A stretch of 64,000 nt of DNA from Mycobacterium sp. URHB0044 (GTDB lineage Bacteria > Actinomycetota > Actinomycetes > Mycobacteriales > Mycobacteriaceae). The notes beneath the pieces were generated by a model that had not been told where the DNA came from, did not search any database, and saw only the letters and a program-made list of their open reading frames with translations. Each line of letters starts with the position of its first letter. The first letter of the stretch is position 1. The stretch lies in contig NZ_JIAW01000008.1 of the NCBI RefSeq assembly GCF_000620625.1, positions 1 through 64,000 on the forward strand, in the 5' to 3' direction. Shown in pieces: positions 1-7,982 of the stretch. The translations under genes and the position numbers were made by a program.

Positions 1-2
1 CC

Positions 3-62
3 ACCCTCGATCTCGACACCCCAGCCCAACGCCTAGCCACCCTCCTCAACCAAGCCGCCTAG
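3..62 (+). mobile_element. C-terminal tail of an IS30-family transposase (partial)
   Basis: The frame beginning at base 3 encodes TLDLDTPAQRLATLLNQAA and then a stop. It resembles the C-terminal end of IS30-family transposases, where a 'TP..RL..LL' segment closes the catalytic domain. Only 19 residues lie in the window; the rest is off the left edge. The sequence just after the stop (about 66-85, gttgcgatagccacttgac) is a candidate for the element's right terminal inverted repeat, but the partner repeat is outside the window. The element ends less than 70 bp from the rlmN stop codon. The family call rests on a short match. Confidence 0.5.
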
Positions 63-131
63 CCGCGTTGCGATAGCCACTTGACTTTGAGGCGAAAATT
101 GCGATCTGACAGCAGTTTCGGCGAGAAAAAG

Positions 132-1223
132 TCAGCCCTCGGCGGCCAATTGACCGCAGGCGGCGGCGATTTCGCGGCCGCGGGTGTCGCGCACAGTGCA
201 TGACACGCCGCGCTCGCGGACCTTCTTGACGAACTCGCGCTCGGCAGCCTTGGGGCTGGCGTCCCACTTGCTGCCCGGCGTGGGGTTCAGCGGGATGACG
301 TTGACGTGGACCAACGGCCCGAGTGCGCCGTGCAACCGCTTGCCGAGCAGGTCGCCACGCCACGGCTGGTCGTTCACGTCGCGAATCAGCGCGTACTCGA
401 TCGACACGCGCCTGCCGGTGACGTCGGCGTAATACCGTGCGGCGTCGAGAGCTTCGCCCACGTTCCACCGGTTGTTCACCGGCACCAGGGTGTCGCGCAG
501 CTCGTCGTCGGGTGCGTGCAGGGAGAGTGCCAGCGTGACGCCGAGACGCTCGTCGGCCAGCTTCCGGATCGCCGGGGCCAGCCCCACCGTCGACACGGTG
601 ACCGACCGCGCCGAGATGCCGAAGCCCTGTGGCGGCGGGGCGATGATGCGGTGCACCGCAGCGAGCACGCGGTTGTAGTTGGCCAGCGGCTCACCCATGC
701 CCATGAAGACGATGTTCGACAATCTTCCGTCGTGCTCATCGCGCGCCGTCGCCGACGCGGCCCGCACCTGCTCGAGAATCTCGGCCGTGGAGAGGTTTCG
801 GGTCAGTCCGCCTTGGCCCGTCGCGCAGAAGGGGCATGCCATGCCACAGCCGGCCTGCGACGAGATGCACACCGTGGTGCGCTGCGGGTAGCGCATCAGC
901 ACCGATTCGAACGTCGTCCCATCGCCGGCGCGCCACAACGTCTTTCGCGTATCACCCGCGTCGCACTCGACCTGGCGAAGCGGGCTCAGCAGCGGCGGGA
1001 ACAGCGCCTCGGCGACCTGATCGCGGACCGCCGCAGGCAGATCGGTCATCTGGTGCGGATCGGCGATCAGCCTGCCGTAGTACTGGTTGGCCAATTGCTT
1101 GCCCCGAAAGGCGGGCAACCCCAGTTCCGCGACCGCGGCGGCGCGTCCCGCATCGTCGAGGTCGGCGAGGTGCCGTGGCGGCATTCCGCGGCGTGGTGCG
1201 TCGAATACGAGTTCCTGCTTCAT
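132..1223 (-). CDS. rlmN: 23S rRNA (adenine(2503)-C(2))-methyltransferase RlmN
   Basis: This 363-residue radical-SAM enzyme methylates A2503 of 23S rRNA (and A37 of some tRNAs in bacteria), using a 4Fe-4S cluster and two SAM molecules. The radical-SAM motif CGMACPFC is present near residue 130, followed by GQGGLTRNLS. FMGMGEPLANY and a C-terminal CTVRDTRGREI segment with the catalytic cysteine are as expected, and the length is normal. The ATG start is preceded by GAGGACGAG, a usable ribosome site. In M. tuberculosis the corresponding gene also lies beside cdsA; here four accessory genes separate them. An IS30-like end lies just beyond its stop codon. Confidence 0.93.
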   Translation of the reverse strand: MKQELVFDAPRRGMPPRHLADLDDAGRAAAVAELGLPAFRGKQLANQYYGRLIADPHQMTDLPAAVRDQVAEALFPPLLSPLRQVECDAGDTRKTLWRAGDGTTFESVLMRYPQRTTVCISSQAGCGMACPFCATGQGGLTRNLSTAEILEQVRAASATARDEHDGRLSNIVFMGMGEPLANYNRVLAAVHRIIAPPPQGFGISARSVTVSTVGLAPAIRKLADERLGVTLALSLHAPDDELRDTLVPVNNRWNVGEALDAARYYADVTGRRVSIEYALIRDVNDQPWRGDLLGKRLHGALGPLVHVNVIPLNPTPGSKWDASPKAAEREFVKKVRERGVSCTVRDTRGREIAAACGQLAAEG

Positions 1224-1232
1224 TTCTCGTCC

Positions 1233-2084
1233 TCAGGTCTGTTCGGCCAGCACGTCGCGAACGGCATGGTCGAGGGTTTTCAGCAGGTCGACGTCGACGC
1301 CCGCTCGGCCGCGCACGAAGACCGACGCGCGGCTGGTCGGCGGCAGCCCCTCGACCAGACACAGGCCGTCGGGCAGCCGACCGATCATCGGCAACAGAGC
1401 GACTCCGAGACCGGAGCGAACGGCGGCGTACAGACCCGACAGGTCGGCCGTCTCGGCCGCGATGCGATACGGCATGCCGATCCGGTCGAGCGCGGCGTAC
1501 GCGGGTTCGCGCAGGGTGCACGGTTCGGAGAACATCACCACCGACAGCGGTCCTGCCGCGGGCAACACGAAGTTGCGTGCGGAGATCCACTTCAGCGCAA
1601 CGACACCGGAGGCGTTGACGGGATCGAGCCCGGACCCGTCGACCAGTACGGCGAGGTCGACGGTGCCGTGCTCGATGGCGTCGGCGAGCATCACGTTGCG
1701 ATCCAGCCGGAAGCGCAGTCGCCAATCCGGCAGTCGCTCCCCCAGGGCGCCGGTCAGGCCGGGCAACATCACGTCCGCACCATGTTCGGTGGCACCGACG
1801 ACCAGCACCCTCTCCTCGGCGGCCCCGAGGTCGCGCAGAGCGCTGTCATGCGCGGCCAGGATGGTTCTGGCATGGGCCAGGACGCGCTGCCCCAGGTCGG
1901 TGAAGGCCACCCCGCGGCCGGACTTCTGCACGACGGGACCGCCCACCACGGTTTCCACCCGGCGGACGTGCTGACTGACCGCCGACTGGGTGAGGTGCAG
2001 AACCGTCGCGGCGCGGTGAAATCCGCCACAGTCGGCGACCGCGACGACGCTGCGCAACGGTGCGATGTCCAGGACCTGAGCCAC
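1233..2084 (-). CDS. LysR-family transcriptional regulator
   Basis: A 283-residue LysR-type regulator. The N-terminal helix-turn-helix reads GGFHRAATVLHLTQSAVSQH (residues about 20-40), followed by a substrate-binding domain with a typical LysR layout. It is divergent from an EamA-family transporter gene, the usual arrangement in which the regulator controls the neighbouring transporter and itself. A perfect 8-bp inverted repeat lies between the two genes. The ligand cannot be read from the sequence. rlmN follows only 9 bp downstream on the same strand, so some read-through is possible. Confidence 0.88.
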   Translation of the reverse strand: MAQVLDIAPLRSVVAVADCGGFHRAATVLHLTQSAVSQHVRRVETVVGGPVVQKSGRGVAFTDLGQRVLAHARTILAAHDSALRDLGAAEERVLVVGATEHGADVMLPGLTGALGERLPDWRLRFRLDRNVMLADAIEHGTVDLAVLVDGSGLDPVNASGVVALKWISARNFVLPAAGPLSVVMFSEPCTLREPAYAALDRIGMPYRIAAETADLSGLYAAVRSGLGVALLPMIGRLPDGLCLVEGLPPTSRASVFVRGRAGVDVDLLKTLDHAVRDVLAEQT

Positions 2085-2163
2085 CCGGCAAAGGTACTCC
2101 GATCAGCAATGCAGATCAAAGAGTCGCGTTTTGCGTGCTCTTCCACCACTACGGGAAGTGATT

Positions 2164-2190
2164 GATCACGATTCACGATCACTCGTGATC
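2164..2190. promoter_or_regulatory. Candidate LysR operator (27-bp inverted repeat)
   Basis: GATCACGA (2164-2171) and TCGTGATC (2183-2190) are perfect inverted repeats separated by 11 bp, in the divergent interval between the LysR gene and the EamA transporter. The spacing (dyad arms about one helical turn and a half apart, centre to centre) fits LysR-type binding sites. The inner sequence also repeats CACGATCAC. The role is inferred from position. Confidence 0.5.
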
Positions 2191-2230
2191 GCCGATAATC
2201 GTTGGACTCGTCCCGCGGGCGTCCGACAGC

Positions 2231-3181
2231 ATGGGGTTCATGACGCCCACCCGGATGCCGCTGAGGACCGCGTCTACCGTGACCTTCTTCTACGCCCTCG
2301 GCTATCCGATCGGCAACATGGCCGTGATCGCGATGACGCCGATGGCGGTCCTGGCATTCCGGTTCAGTCTGGCGGCGATCGTTCTGGGCCCTTGGGCGTA
2401 CTTCGCACGGGTGAGCTGGCCGAGGGGTCGCAAGCTCGGCCATGTCGCCGTCACCGGGCTACTGATGCAGGCGGTTCAGTTCTGCACGCTGTACCTCGCC
2501 ATCCAGCACGGCGCCCCGGCGGTGCTGTGCGCCGTGGTCGTGGCGATGAACCCGGTGGCCACCGCCCTGCTGACGGCGACGTTCCTGCGCGACCGACTGA
2601 CTTGGCGTCGGATCCTCGCACTGGTCCTCGGGGTCGCCGCGGTGTTGGCCGCCTGCGCGAGCAGGCTGATCGCCGAGAAGGGCGTCGATCCTGCCGTGCT
2701 GCTACTGCTCGTCGCCCTGCTCGGTCTGGCGGCGGGCGGGGTCTATCAGCAGCGGTTCTGCGCCGACGTCGACTTCCGCGCCTCGACGGCCATCCAGAAC
2801 GTCGTCGCGTTCGCGCCCGCTCTGATCTTCACGTTGACGACGCCGTTCGCCGTCCACGACGGGGTGAAGGCCGCAATCGCCGTGGCCGGTGTCGTGCTGC
2901 TGAACGCGACGGTCGGCGTTTCGCTCTACGTGCGCGCGGTCAACCTGCACGGCGCCGCCGCGGTGTCGATGCTCTTCGCCGTGATTCCCGCCGTCGCGGG
3001 AGCGCTGTCCTGGCTGATGCTGGGCCAGCGCGTCGACATCGGCATCGGCGTCGGGCTGCTGCTCGGCGCGCTAGCCTGCTGGCTCAACGGGTCCGGCGGT
3101 GCCAAGACGAAAGCCACCTTGGTCCAACAGGATTCAGGGCGCGACGACGCCGACGTCCATCAGGCCGCAGTCATCAGGTAG
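2231..3181 (+). CDS. EamA/DMT-superfamily transporter
   Basis: A 316-residue membrane protein with about ten hydrophobic segments in two similar halves, the pattern of EamA drug/metabolite transporters. The first half includes TVTFFYALGYPIGNMAVIAM and the second ends MLGQRVDIGIGVGLLLGALA. Such proteins export amino acids, metabolites or toxic compounds; the substrate is unknown. The start could be the ATG at 2231 or the in-frame ATG at 2240; neither has a strong ribosome site. It is divergent from a LysR regulator, which probably controls it through the inverted repeat in between. Confidence 0.82.
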   Translation: MGFMTPTRMPLRTASTVTFFYALGYPIGNMAVIAMTPMAVLAFRFSLAAIVLGPWAYFARVSWPRGRKLGHVAVTGLLMQAVQFCTLYLAIQHGAPAVLCAVVVAMNPVATALLTATFLRDRLTWRRILALVLGVAAVLAACASRLIAEKGVDPAVLLLLVALLGLAAGGVYQQRFCADVDFRASTAIQNVVAFAPALIFTLTTPFAVHDGVKAAIAVAGVVLLNATVGVSLYVRAVNLHGAAAVSMLFAVIPAVAGALSWLMLGQRVDIGIGVGLLLGALACWLNGSGGAKTKATLVQQDSGRDDADVHQAAVIR

Positions 3182-3199
3182 CCGGTCCGTCGAGCAGCA

Positions 3200-3736
3200 T
3201 CATCGACCGGGCTCCCACGCCGACATCCGCGGGACCCAGCGTGGAACGTTGCGGCGGTAGTCGACGTATTCGTCGCCGAACCGCTCGGTGAGATGCGGCT
3301 CCTCCCACAACTGGATGAAGGTGGCCAGGCCTGCGAAGAAGACCGCGAACCACAGCAGCAGCCAGCCCGATGCGAACAGTGCCGCCTCACCGAGCAGGAT
3401 GGCCAGCACACCGCTGATCATCGGATTGCGGACGTGCCGGTACGGCCCGTGCACGACGAGGTTGACCGGTTGCCCCATCACTTCTCCCACGCCGAGGGTG
3501 CCCTTGCCCACCCGGTCGAAGAGGTAGACCGTCCAGAACAGCATGGCGACACCGCCGGCGATCAGTAGGCCGCCGACGATGCCGAGCGAGATTCCCAGAG
3601 CCGAGTCGAAGTCGGGCCGCCGCACGTCGGCGGCGCCCACGATCAGCGTCGGAATGACGATCGTCATCGTCACCGGGGCGACCAGAAACGACAGCAGGTG
3701 CCGCCACCACAGCCGCCGTTGGATTGTCTCCGTCAT
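3200..3736 (-). CDS. Isoprenylcysteine carboxylmethyltransferase-like membrane methyltransferase
   Basis: A 178-residue integral membrane protein with about five hydrophobic segments. It carries GPYRHVRNPM and, near the C-terminus, EEPHLTERFGDEYVDYRRNV, the two hallmarks of ICMT/PEMT-like methyltransferases that bind SAM at the membrane face. Bacterial members methylate lipids or small molecules rather than prenylated proteins; the substrate here is unknown. It is divergent from a TetR regulator across a 91-bp interval, so the TetR protein may control it. Confidence 0.75.
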   Translation of the reverse strand: MTETIQRRLWWRHLLSFLVAPVTMTIVIPTLIVGAADVRRPDFDSALGISLGIVGGLLIAGGVAMLFWTVYLFDRVGKGTLGVGEVMGQPVNLVVHGPYRHVRNPMISGVLAILLGEAALFASGWLLLWFAVFFAGLATFIQLWEEPHLTERFGDEYVDYRRNVPRWVPRMSAWEPGR

Positions 3737-3827
3737 CGTGGATTTCCTTTCTTCAGCAGTCGTTCAAGAACCACGATAAGACGGCCCTTCCGGTATGTCC
3801 AACATGCGTTGAAGTATTGTCGGCGGC

Positions 3828-4439
3828 ATGCCCGAAGAGCGACGCAGCGGCCGGTGGCGCACCGGTCAGCAGAGCAAGCAACGCATCATCGACGCGGCAC
3901 GCGACAGGTTCACCCGCGACGGGTACGAGCGGGCCACCGTCCGGGGCATCGCCGCCGACGCCGGTGTGGACGTCGCGATGGTCTACTACTTCTTCGGCAA
4001 CAAGGAAGGGCTGTTCAGCGCCTCGGTTCTGACGGGCCCGGAGCATCCGCTGCATCAACTGGCAACGCTCCTCGACGAGGGCAGCGATGACATCGGCCCG
4101 CGGCTCGTCCGCCGTTTCCTCGAGCACTGGGACGGAGGAGGGGTCTTCGAGCCGCTGCTGACGGTGTGGCGTTCGGCGGCGATCCAGCCAGCGGCGCGAA
4201 AGGTGTTGCACGACGCCCTCGCCGGTCCGATGGCGAAGCGGGTGGCCGCCCAGTTCGGCGTCGCCGATGCGGTGCTGCGCGTGGAGTTGGTGGCCTCCCA
4301 CCTCACGGGTCTGGCCTTTGCCCGCTACCAGCTCAAGATCGAGCCGATGGCGTCAACGCCCGTCGACGACCTCGTCACGTGGGTCGGGCCGACCGTGCAG
4401 CGCTACCTCACCGATGCGAGCGTGCAGATGAGCCGCTGA
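3828..4439 (+). CDS. TetR-family transcriptional regulator
   Basis: A 203-residue TetR regulator. The N-terminal helix-turn-helix runs RIIDAARDRFTRDGYERATV then GIAADAGVDVAMVYYFFGNK. The C-terminal ligand domain is of the type common in mycobacteria (VVKKWWx-like TetR_C). It is divergent from the ICMT-like methyltransferase; a short CAAC-N4-GTTG dyad at 3800-3811 is a possible operator. It converges with cdsA, whose stop lies 5 bp beyond its own. Confidence 0.87.
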   Translation: MPEERRSGRWRTGQQSKQRIIDAARDRFTRDGYERATVRGIAADAGVDVAMVYYFFGNKEGLFSASVLTGPEHPLHQLATLLDEGSDDIGPRLVRRFLEHWDGGGVFEPLLTVWRSAAIQPAARKVLHDALAGPMAKRVAAQFGVADAVLRVELVASHLTGLAFARYQLKIEPMASTPVDDLVTWVGPTVQRYLTDASVQMSR

Positions 4440-4444
4440 CCGGC

Positions 4445-5323
4445 TCACGCCAAGAGCGTCAACACGATCCAGGTCGCGACGGCAGACGGCAGCACGGAGT
4501 CGAGGCGGTCCATCAGGCCGCCGTGACCGGGCAGCAGCGTGCCCATGTCCTTGATCCCGAGGTCGCGCTTGACCTGTGACTCGATGAGATCCCCGAGCGT
4601 GCCGGTGATCACCAGCATCAGACCCAGTGGCACGCCCACCCAGGCCGGCTTGTCCAGCAGGAAGGTCACGGCCAGCACGGCGGCGGCGGTGCCGAAGATG
4701 AGCGAGCCGGCGAAGCCCTCCCACGACTTCTTCGGGCTGATCGCCGGGACCATGGGGTGCTTGCCGAACAACACGCCCGCCGCGTAGCCGCCGATGTCGG
4801 AGAACACCACGCCCAGCATCAGGCAGAGCACCCGCCAGCCACCGTCGTCGGGATAGACCAACAGGGTGCCGAATGCGCCGAACAGCGGAATCCACGCCGC
4901 CAGAAAGACAGTCGCCGTTACGTCACGCAGGTAGTTCTGCGGTGCGTCCTTCAACCCGCCCGACAGCAGCCGCCAGATCATGCACACGACGACGGTGCCG
5001 CCAAAGCTGCCCAGCGCTCCGGCGGGCCCGAACGGCCACGTCAGCCAGATCATGGCTTGACCGCCAATGAGCAACGGCACCACGGGAATCGAATATCCGG
5101 CGGTGCGTAGCCGGCGTACCACCTCGTGCGTGGCGACGGCCATCGCGGCGGCGACGACCGGAATCCACCAGAGCGGCGCGAAGACCAGAATCGCGATGAC
5201 GCCGAAGCCAAGGAAGGCACCGACGGCGATGGCCGCGGGCAAGTCGCGACCAGCGCGCGACTTCTTGGGCTCCTCGCGAGAAGCGTCTGGCCCCTCGGAC
5301 GGGGCGGTATCGGTGTCAGCCAC
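4445..5323 (-). CDS. cdsA: Phosphatidate cytidylyltransferase CdsA
   Basis: A 292-residue membrane enzyme that makes CDP-diacylglycerol from phosphatidate and CTP, the precursor of phosphatidylinositol, phosphatidylglycerol and cardiolipin. The family signature is intact near the C-terminus: SQVKRDLGIKDMGTLLPGHG followed by GLMDRLD. The first 30 residues are charged and hydrophilic, a mycobacterial extension; about eight hydrophobic segments follow. It lies 20 bp downstream of frr on the same strand, as in M. tuberculosis (pyrH-frr-cdsA). Confidence 0.95.
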   Translation of the reverse strand: MADTDTAPSEGPDASREEPKKSRAGRDLPAAIAVGAFLGFGVIAILVFAPLWWIPVVAAAMAVATHEVVRRLRTAGYSIPVVPLLIGGQAMIWLTWPFGPAGALGSFGGTVVVCMIWRLLSGGLKDAPQNYLRDVTATVFLAAWIPLFGAFGTLLVYPDDGGWRVLCLMLGVVFSDIGGYAAGVLFGKHPMVPAISPKKSWEGFAGSLIFGTAAAVLAVTFLLDKPAWVGVPLGLMLVITGTLGDLIESQVKRDLGIKDMGTLLPGHGGLMDRLDSVLPSAVATWIVLTLLA

Positions 5324-5343
5324 GGAAATCGATTGTCGAGGTT

Positions 5344-5901
5344 CTAGACCTCGAGCAGCTCGCCTTCTTTGTGCTTCACCAGGTCGTCGATCTGGGCGGT
5401 GTAGGTCGACGTGTACTTGTCGAGTTCCTTCTCGGCGCGGCCCACCTCGTCCTCGCCCGCCTCACCGTCCTTCTTGATGCGGTTGAGCTCCTCCATCGCC
5501 TTGCGACGAATGTTGCGCACCGTCACCTTCGCGTCCTCGCCCTTGGACTTGGCCTGCTTGACGAGTTCGCGCCGGCGTTCCTCGGTGAGCTGCGGGATGG
5601 AGATTCTGATGACGTTGCCGTCGTTGCTCGGGTTGACGCCGAGGTCGGAATGCCGGATGGCGTCCTCGATACTGCGCAACTGATTGGCCTCATACGGCTT
5701 GATGACGACGAGGCGCGCTTCGGGAACGTTGATGCTCGAGAGCTGCGTGATCGGGGTAGGCGAACCGTAGTAATCGATGGTGAGGCGCGAGAACATCCCA
5801 GGGTTGGCCCGACCGGTCCTGATGGACGACAGGTCGTCGCGCGCCACCGAGACGGCCTTCTCCATCTTCTCCTCGGCATCGAAGAGGGTTTCGTCGATCA
5901 C
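5344..5901 (-). CDS. frr: Ribosome recycling factor
   Basis: At 185 residues this is the standard RRF length. The protein splits post-termination ribosomes together with EF-G. The conserved core is present: VARDDLSSIRTGRANPGMF, PITQLSSINVPEARLVVIKP, and LTEERRRELVKQAKSKGEDAKV. The start ATG lies 15 bp after the pyrH stop, so the two genes are co-transcribed. Confidence 0.97.
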   Translation of the reverse strand: MIDETLFDAEEKMEKAVSVARDDLSSIRTGRANPGMFSRLTIDYYGSPTPITQLSSINVPEARLVVIKPYEANQLRSIEDAIRHSDLGVNPSNDGNVIRISIPQLTEERRRELVKQAKSKGEDAKVTVRNIRRKAMEELNRIKKDGEAGEDEVGRAEKELDKYTSTYTAQIDDLVKHKEGELLEV

Positions 5902-5916
5902 AGTCTTTTCTCCCTG

Positions 5917-6654
5917 TCAGGTCGTGACCAGTGTTCCGATCTTCTCACCTGCGACCGCTCGCGCGATATTTCCGTCGGTGAGGAGATTGAACACGAGGAT
6001 CGGCATGCCGTTGTCCATGCACAGGCTGAATGCGGTGGAATCGGCGACCTGCAGTCCCCGGTCGATCACCTCGCGGTGGGTGATCGCGGTCAACAGCTCG
6101 GCATCGGGATTCTTGCGGGGGTCGTCGGTGAACACCCCGTCGACGGCCTTGGCCATCAGGACGACCTCCGCGCCGATCTCCAGCGCCCGTTGCGCGGCGG
6201 TGGTGTCGGTGGAGAAGTACGGCAGGCCCATGCCGGCACCGAAGATCACCACGCGACCCTTCTCGAGGTGCCGAACGGCCCGCAGCGGAATGTAGGGCTC
6301 GGCGACCTGGCCCATCGTGATCGCGGTCTGCACCCGCGTCACGATGCCTTCCTTCTCCAGGAAGTCCTGAAGCGCCAGGCTGTTCATCACCGTGCCGAGC
6401 ATGCCCATGTAGTCCGACCGGGTGCGCTCCATGCCGCGCTGCTGCAGCTGTGCGCCGCGGAAGAAGTTGCCGCCGCCGATCACGACGGCCACCTGCGCGC
6501 CGCTGCGTACCACCTCGGCGATCTGCCGCGCGACCTGCGCGACGACGTCGGGGTCGAGGCCCACTTGACCACCGCCGAACATCTCGCCGCCCAGCTTGAG
6601 CAGCACGCGCGTGTACATCGGCCGGATGGGCCCGGCGACGATTGGCTGCGCCAT
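5917..6654 (-). CDS. pyrH: Uridylate kinase PyrH
   Basis: This 245-residue hexameric UMP kinase makes UDP for pyrimidine nucleotide synthesis. Motifs of the amino-acid-kinase fold are clear: VLLKLGGEMFGGG at the N-terminus, VVIGGGNFFRGAQ, MGMLGTVMNSLALQDFLE, and KAVDGVFTDDPRKNPDA. It is the first gene of the pyrH-frr-cdsA group. The 120 bp upstream (6655-6774) hold its promoter but no obvious palindrome. Confidence 0.96.
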   Translation of the reverse strand: MAQPIVAGPIRPMYTRVLLKLGGEMFGGGQVGLDPDVVAQVARQIAEVVRSGAQVAVVIGGGNFFRGAQLQQRGMERTRSDYMGMLGTVMNSLALQDFLEKEGIVTRVQTAITMGQVAEPYIPLRAVRHLEKGRVVIFGAGMGLPYFSTDTTAAQRALEIGAEVVLMAKAVDGVFTDDPRKNPDAELLTAITHREVIDRGLQVADSTAFSLCMDNGMPILVFNLLTDGNIARAVAGEKIGTLVTT

Positions 6655-6774
6655 CAGACTCCTCCTCGCATGCGAATGCCGTCCCGGCGTTCAGCGAGGA
6701 GGGCGCCTCCAATCCTGCCTCATCGGGGCCGCGCGGCAACGCAGGGGTGGCGCGGGAGTCGGCTGGCCAGGCGC

Positions 6775-7467
6775 CTAGCCGAGGTGCGCGGTCAACAGCC
6801 AGGCCGGCATCGACATGCGGCCGTTGCCCTCGTCCCGAATCCCCGCGCCGGCAAACCCCTCCAGGCCCGTGGCGTTCTCGGCGACGTTGGCGTGGATGCG
6901 AGCGGACCGGATCTCGTCGATCACCCAGTACTTCGACACCACGTCACGCAGTTCCTGCTCGGTGACGGGGTGGGCCGGACCGGCGGGCATGCCGGTCCGG
7001 TCGAACACGAGGACGAAGTATGACGCGCCCGGCGCCGCGGCCCGCACGATGGACTGCTGGTAGCCGTCGCGCAGCTCGACCGGCATGGAGTGGAACAGCG
7101 TGCTGTCGACGATGGTGCCGAAGCGGCCGTCGTAGCCGGTGAACGCACTGATGTCGGCGACCTCGAAGGTGGCGTTGGTGAGTCCACGCTTGGCGGCTTC
7201 GGCCCGCGCGAGCTCGATCGCGGTCGGCGACTGATCCAGGCCGACCGTCGTGAAGCCCAACTCGGCCAGCGCCAGCGCGGTCGCCGCCTCGCCGCAGCCG
7301 GCGTCCAGCACGTCGCCGTGGACCTTGCCCGCCTCGATCAACGCGGCGATTTCGGGTTGGGGTGCACCGATGCTCCACGGGGGTTTGGCGCCGAGCCCCA
7401 TCTCGGCGACCTCGCCGCGGTAGGCGGAATCGAACATCACGTTGGACACGTCGGAAGGATTCGTCAT
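6775..7467 (-). CDS. Class I SAM-dependent methyltransferase, partner of the divergent MarR gene
   Basis: A 230-residue Rossmann-fold methyltransferase. Motif I is VLDAGCGEAATALALAELG (about residues 53-71), motif II VGLDQSP, motif IV GTIVDSTLFHSM. The domain start VMFDSAYRGEV with PPWSIGAPQPEI is characteristic of small-molecule methyltransferases of the M. tuberculosis Rv0560c type. The start has a strong AGGAGG ribosome site. It is divergent from an Rv2887-like MarR gene, and a perfect TATCAA-N5-TTGATA palindrome lies 11 bp upstream of its start codon, so MarR repression is likely. The substrate is unknown; phenolic or quinone-like compounds or xenobiotics are reasonable candidates. Confidence 0.82.
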   Translation of the reverse strand: MTNPSDVSNVMFDSAYRGEVAEMGLGAKPPWSIGAPQPEIAALIEAGKVHGDVLDAGCGEAATALALAELGFTTVGLDQSPTAIELARAEAAKRGLTNATFEVADISAFTGYDGRFGTIVDSTLFHSMPVELRDGYQQSIVRAAAPGASYFVLVFDRTGMPAGPAHPVTEQELRDVVSKYWVIDEIRSARIHANVAENATGLEGFAGAGIRDEGNGRMSMPAWLLTAHLG

Positions 7468-7477
7468 GCCTCCTGTT

Positions 7478-7494
7478 TATCAACGTGATTGATA
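7478..7494. promoter_or_regulatory. MarR operator 1 (TATCAA-N5-TTGATA)
   Basis: A perfect 6-bp inverted repeat with a 5-bp spacer sits between the divergent methyltransferase and MarR genes. It shares the consensus TRTCAA-N5-TTGAYA with a second site whose centre is 19 bp away. It lies just upstream of the methyltransferase ribosome site, where bound repressor would block transcription. Confidence 0.65.
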
Positions 7495-7496
7495 TG

Positions 7497-7513
7497 TGTC
7501 AAGATGGTTGACA
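7497..7513. promoter_or_regulatory. MarR operator 2 (TGTCAA-N5-TTGACA)
   Basis: A second perfect 6-bp inverted repeat with a 5-bp spacer, matching operator 1 in form. Its last base is the A of the probable marR start codon at 7513. Binding here would block marR transcription or its initiation, which implies tight autorepression. Confidence 0.65.
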
Positions 7514-7935
7514 TGACCGATCGCCCCCACGGGGATCAGCCGCTGGGCTACCTCTTGAGCCGGGTCGCGTCCGCGCTGCGCGCGGAGGTGACGGCGACGG
7601 TGCTCGAACCACTCGGACTGTCGTTTTCGCAATACATCTGCATGCGAATGCTGTCCCACTGGCCCGGCAGGTCGAACGCCGAACTGGCCCGCGACGTCGG
7701 CGTGTCGCCGCAGGCGATGAACATGGTCGTGCGCGGCCTTCAGGAGCGCGGCCTGGTGGACCGACCGGCCACGGTGGCATCGGGTCGGTCATTGCCTGCC
7801 GAGTTGACCCGCGAGGGCACGGCACTGCTGAGCCGGCTCGACGCCGGTGTCCACGAAGCAGAACTCAAGGTCCTGGCGCCGCTCGGCGAGGCCGACCGGC
7901 GCCAGTTCAAACGGATACTCGCCGCGCTGGGGTGA
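7513..7935 (+). CDS. MarR-family regulator, Rv2887-like
   Basis: A 140-residue winged-helix MarR protein: PLGYLLSRVASALRAEV at the N-terminus, recognition region NAELARDVGVSPQAMNMVVR, wing ATVASGRSLPAELT. Length, sequence pattern and position upstream of amiC/tsf/rpsB match M. tuberculosis Rv2887, which represses the methyltransferase Rv0560c. The start is taken as ATG 7513; in-frame TTG 7489 and ATG 7504 also exist, but both fall inside the operators. No ribosome site precedes 7513, so the mRNA may be leaderless. It is divergent from its probable target methyltransferase. Confidence 0.85.
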   Translation: MTDRPHGDQPLGYLLSRVASALRAEVTATVLEPLGLSFSQYICMRMLSHWPGRSNAELARDVGVSPQAMNMVVRGLQERGLVDRPATVASGRSLPAELTREGTALLSRLDAGVHEAELKVLAPLGEADRRQFKRILAALG

Positions 7936-7982
7936 CCAGCGCGGCGGGCATCGGATCGGGCGTCGTTACGGCCGCTGTTGCC

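Noticed and set aside
306..2165. A 619-codon plus-strand frame opposite rlmN and the LysR gene
   Set aside because: Antisense shadow with no family features; both minus-strand genes have intact motifs.
3798..3813. CAAC-N4-GTTG dyad as operator for the TetR/ICMT pair
   Set aside because: Only four paired bases plus one outer pair; too weak to list as a regulatory feature, though the position is suitable.
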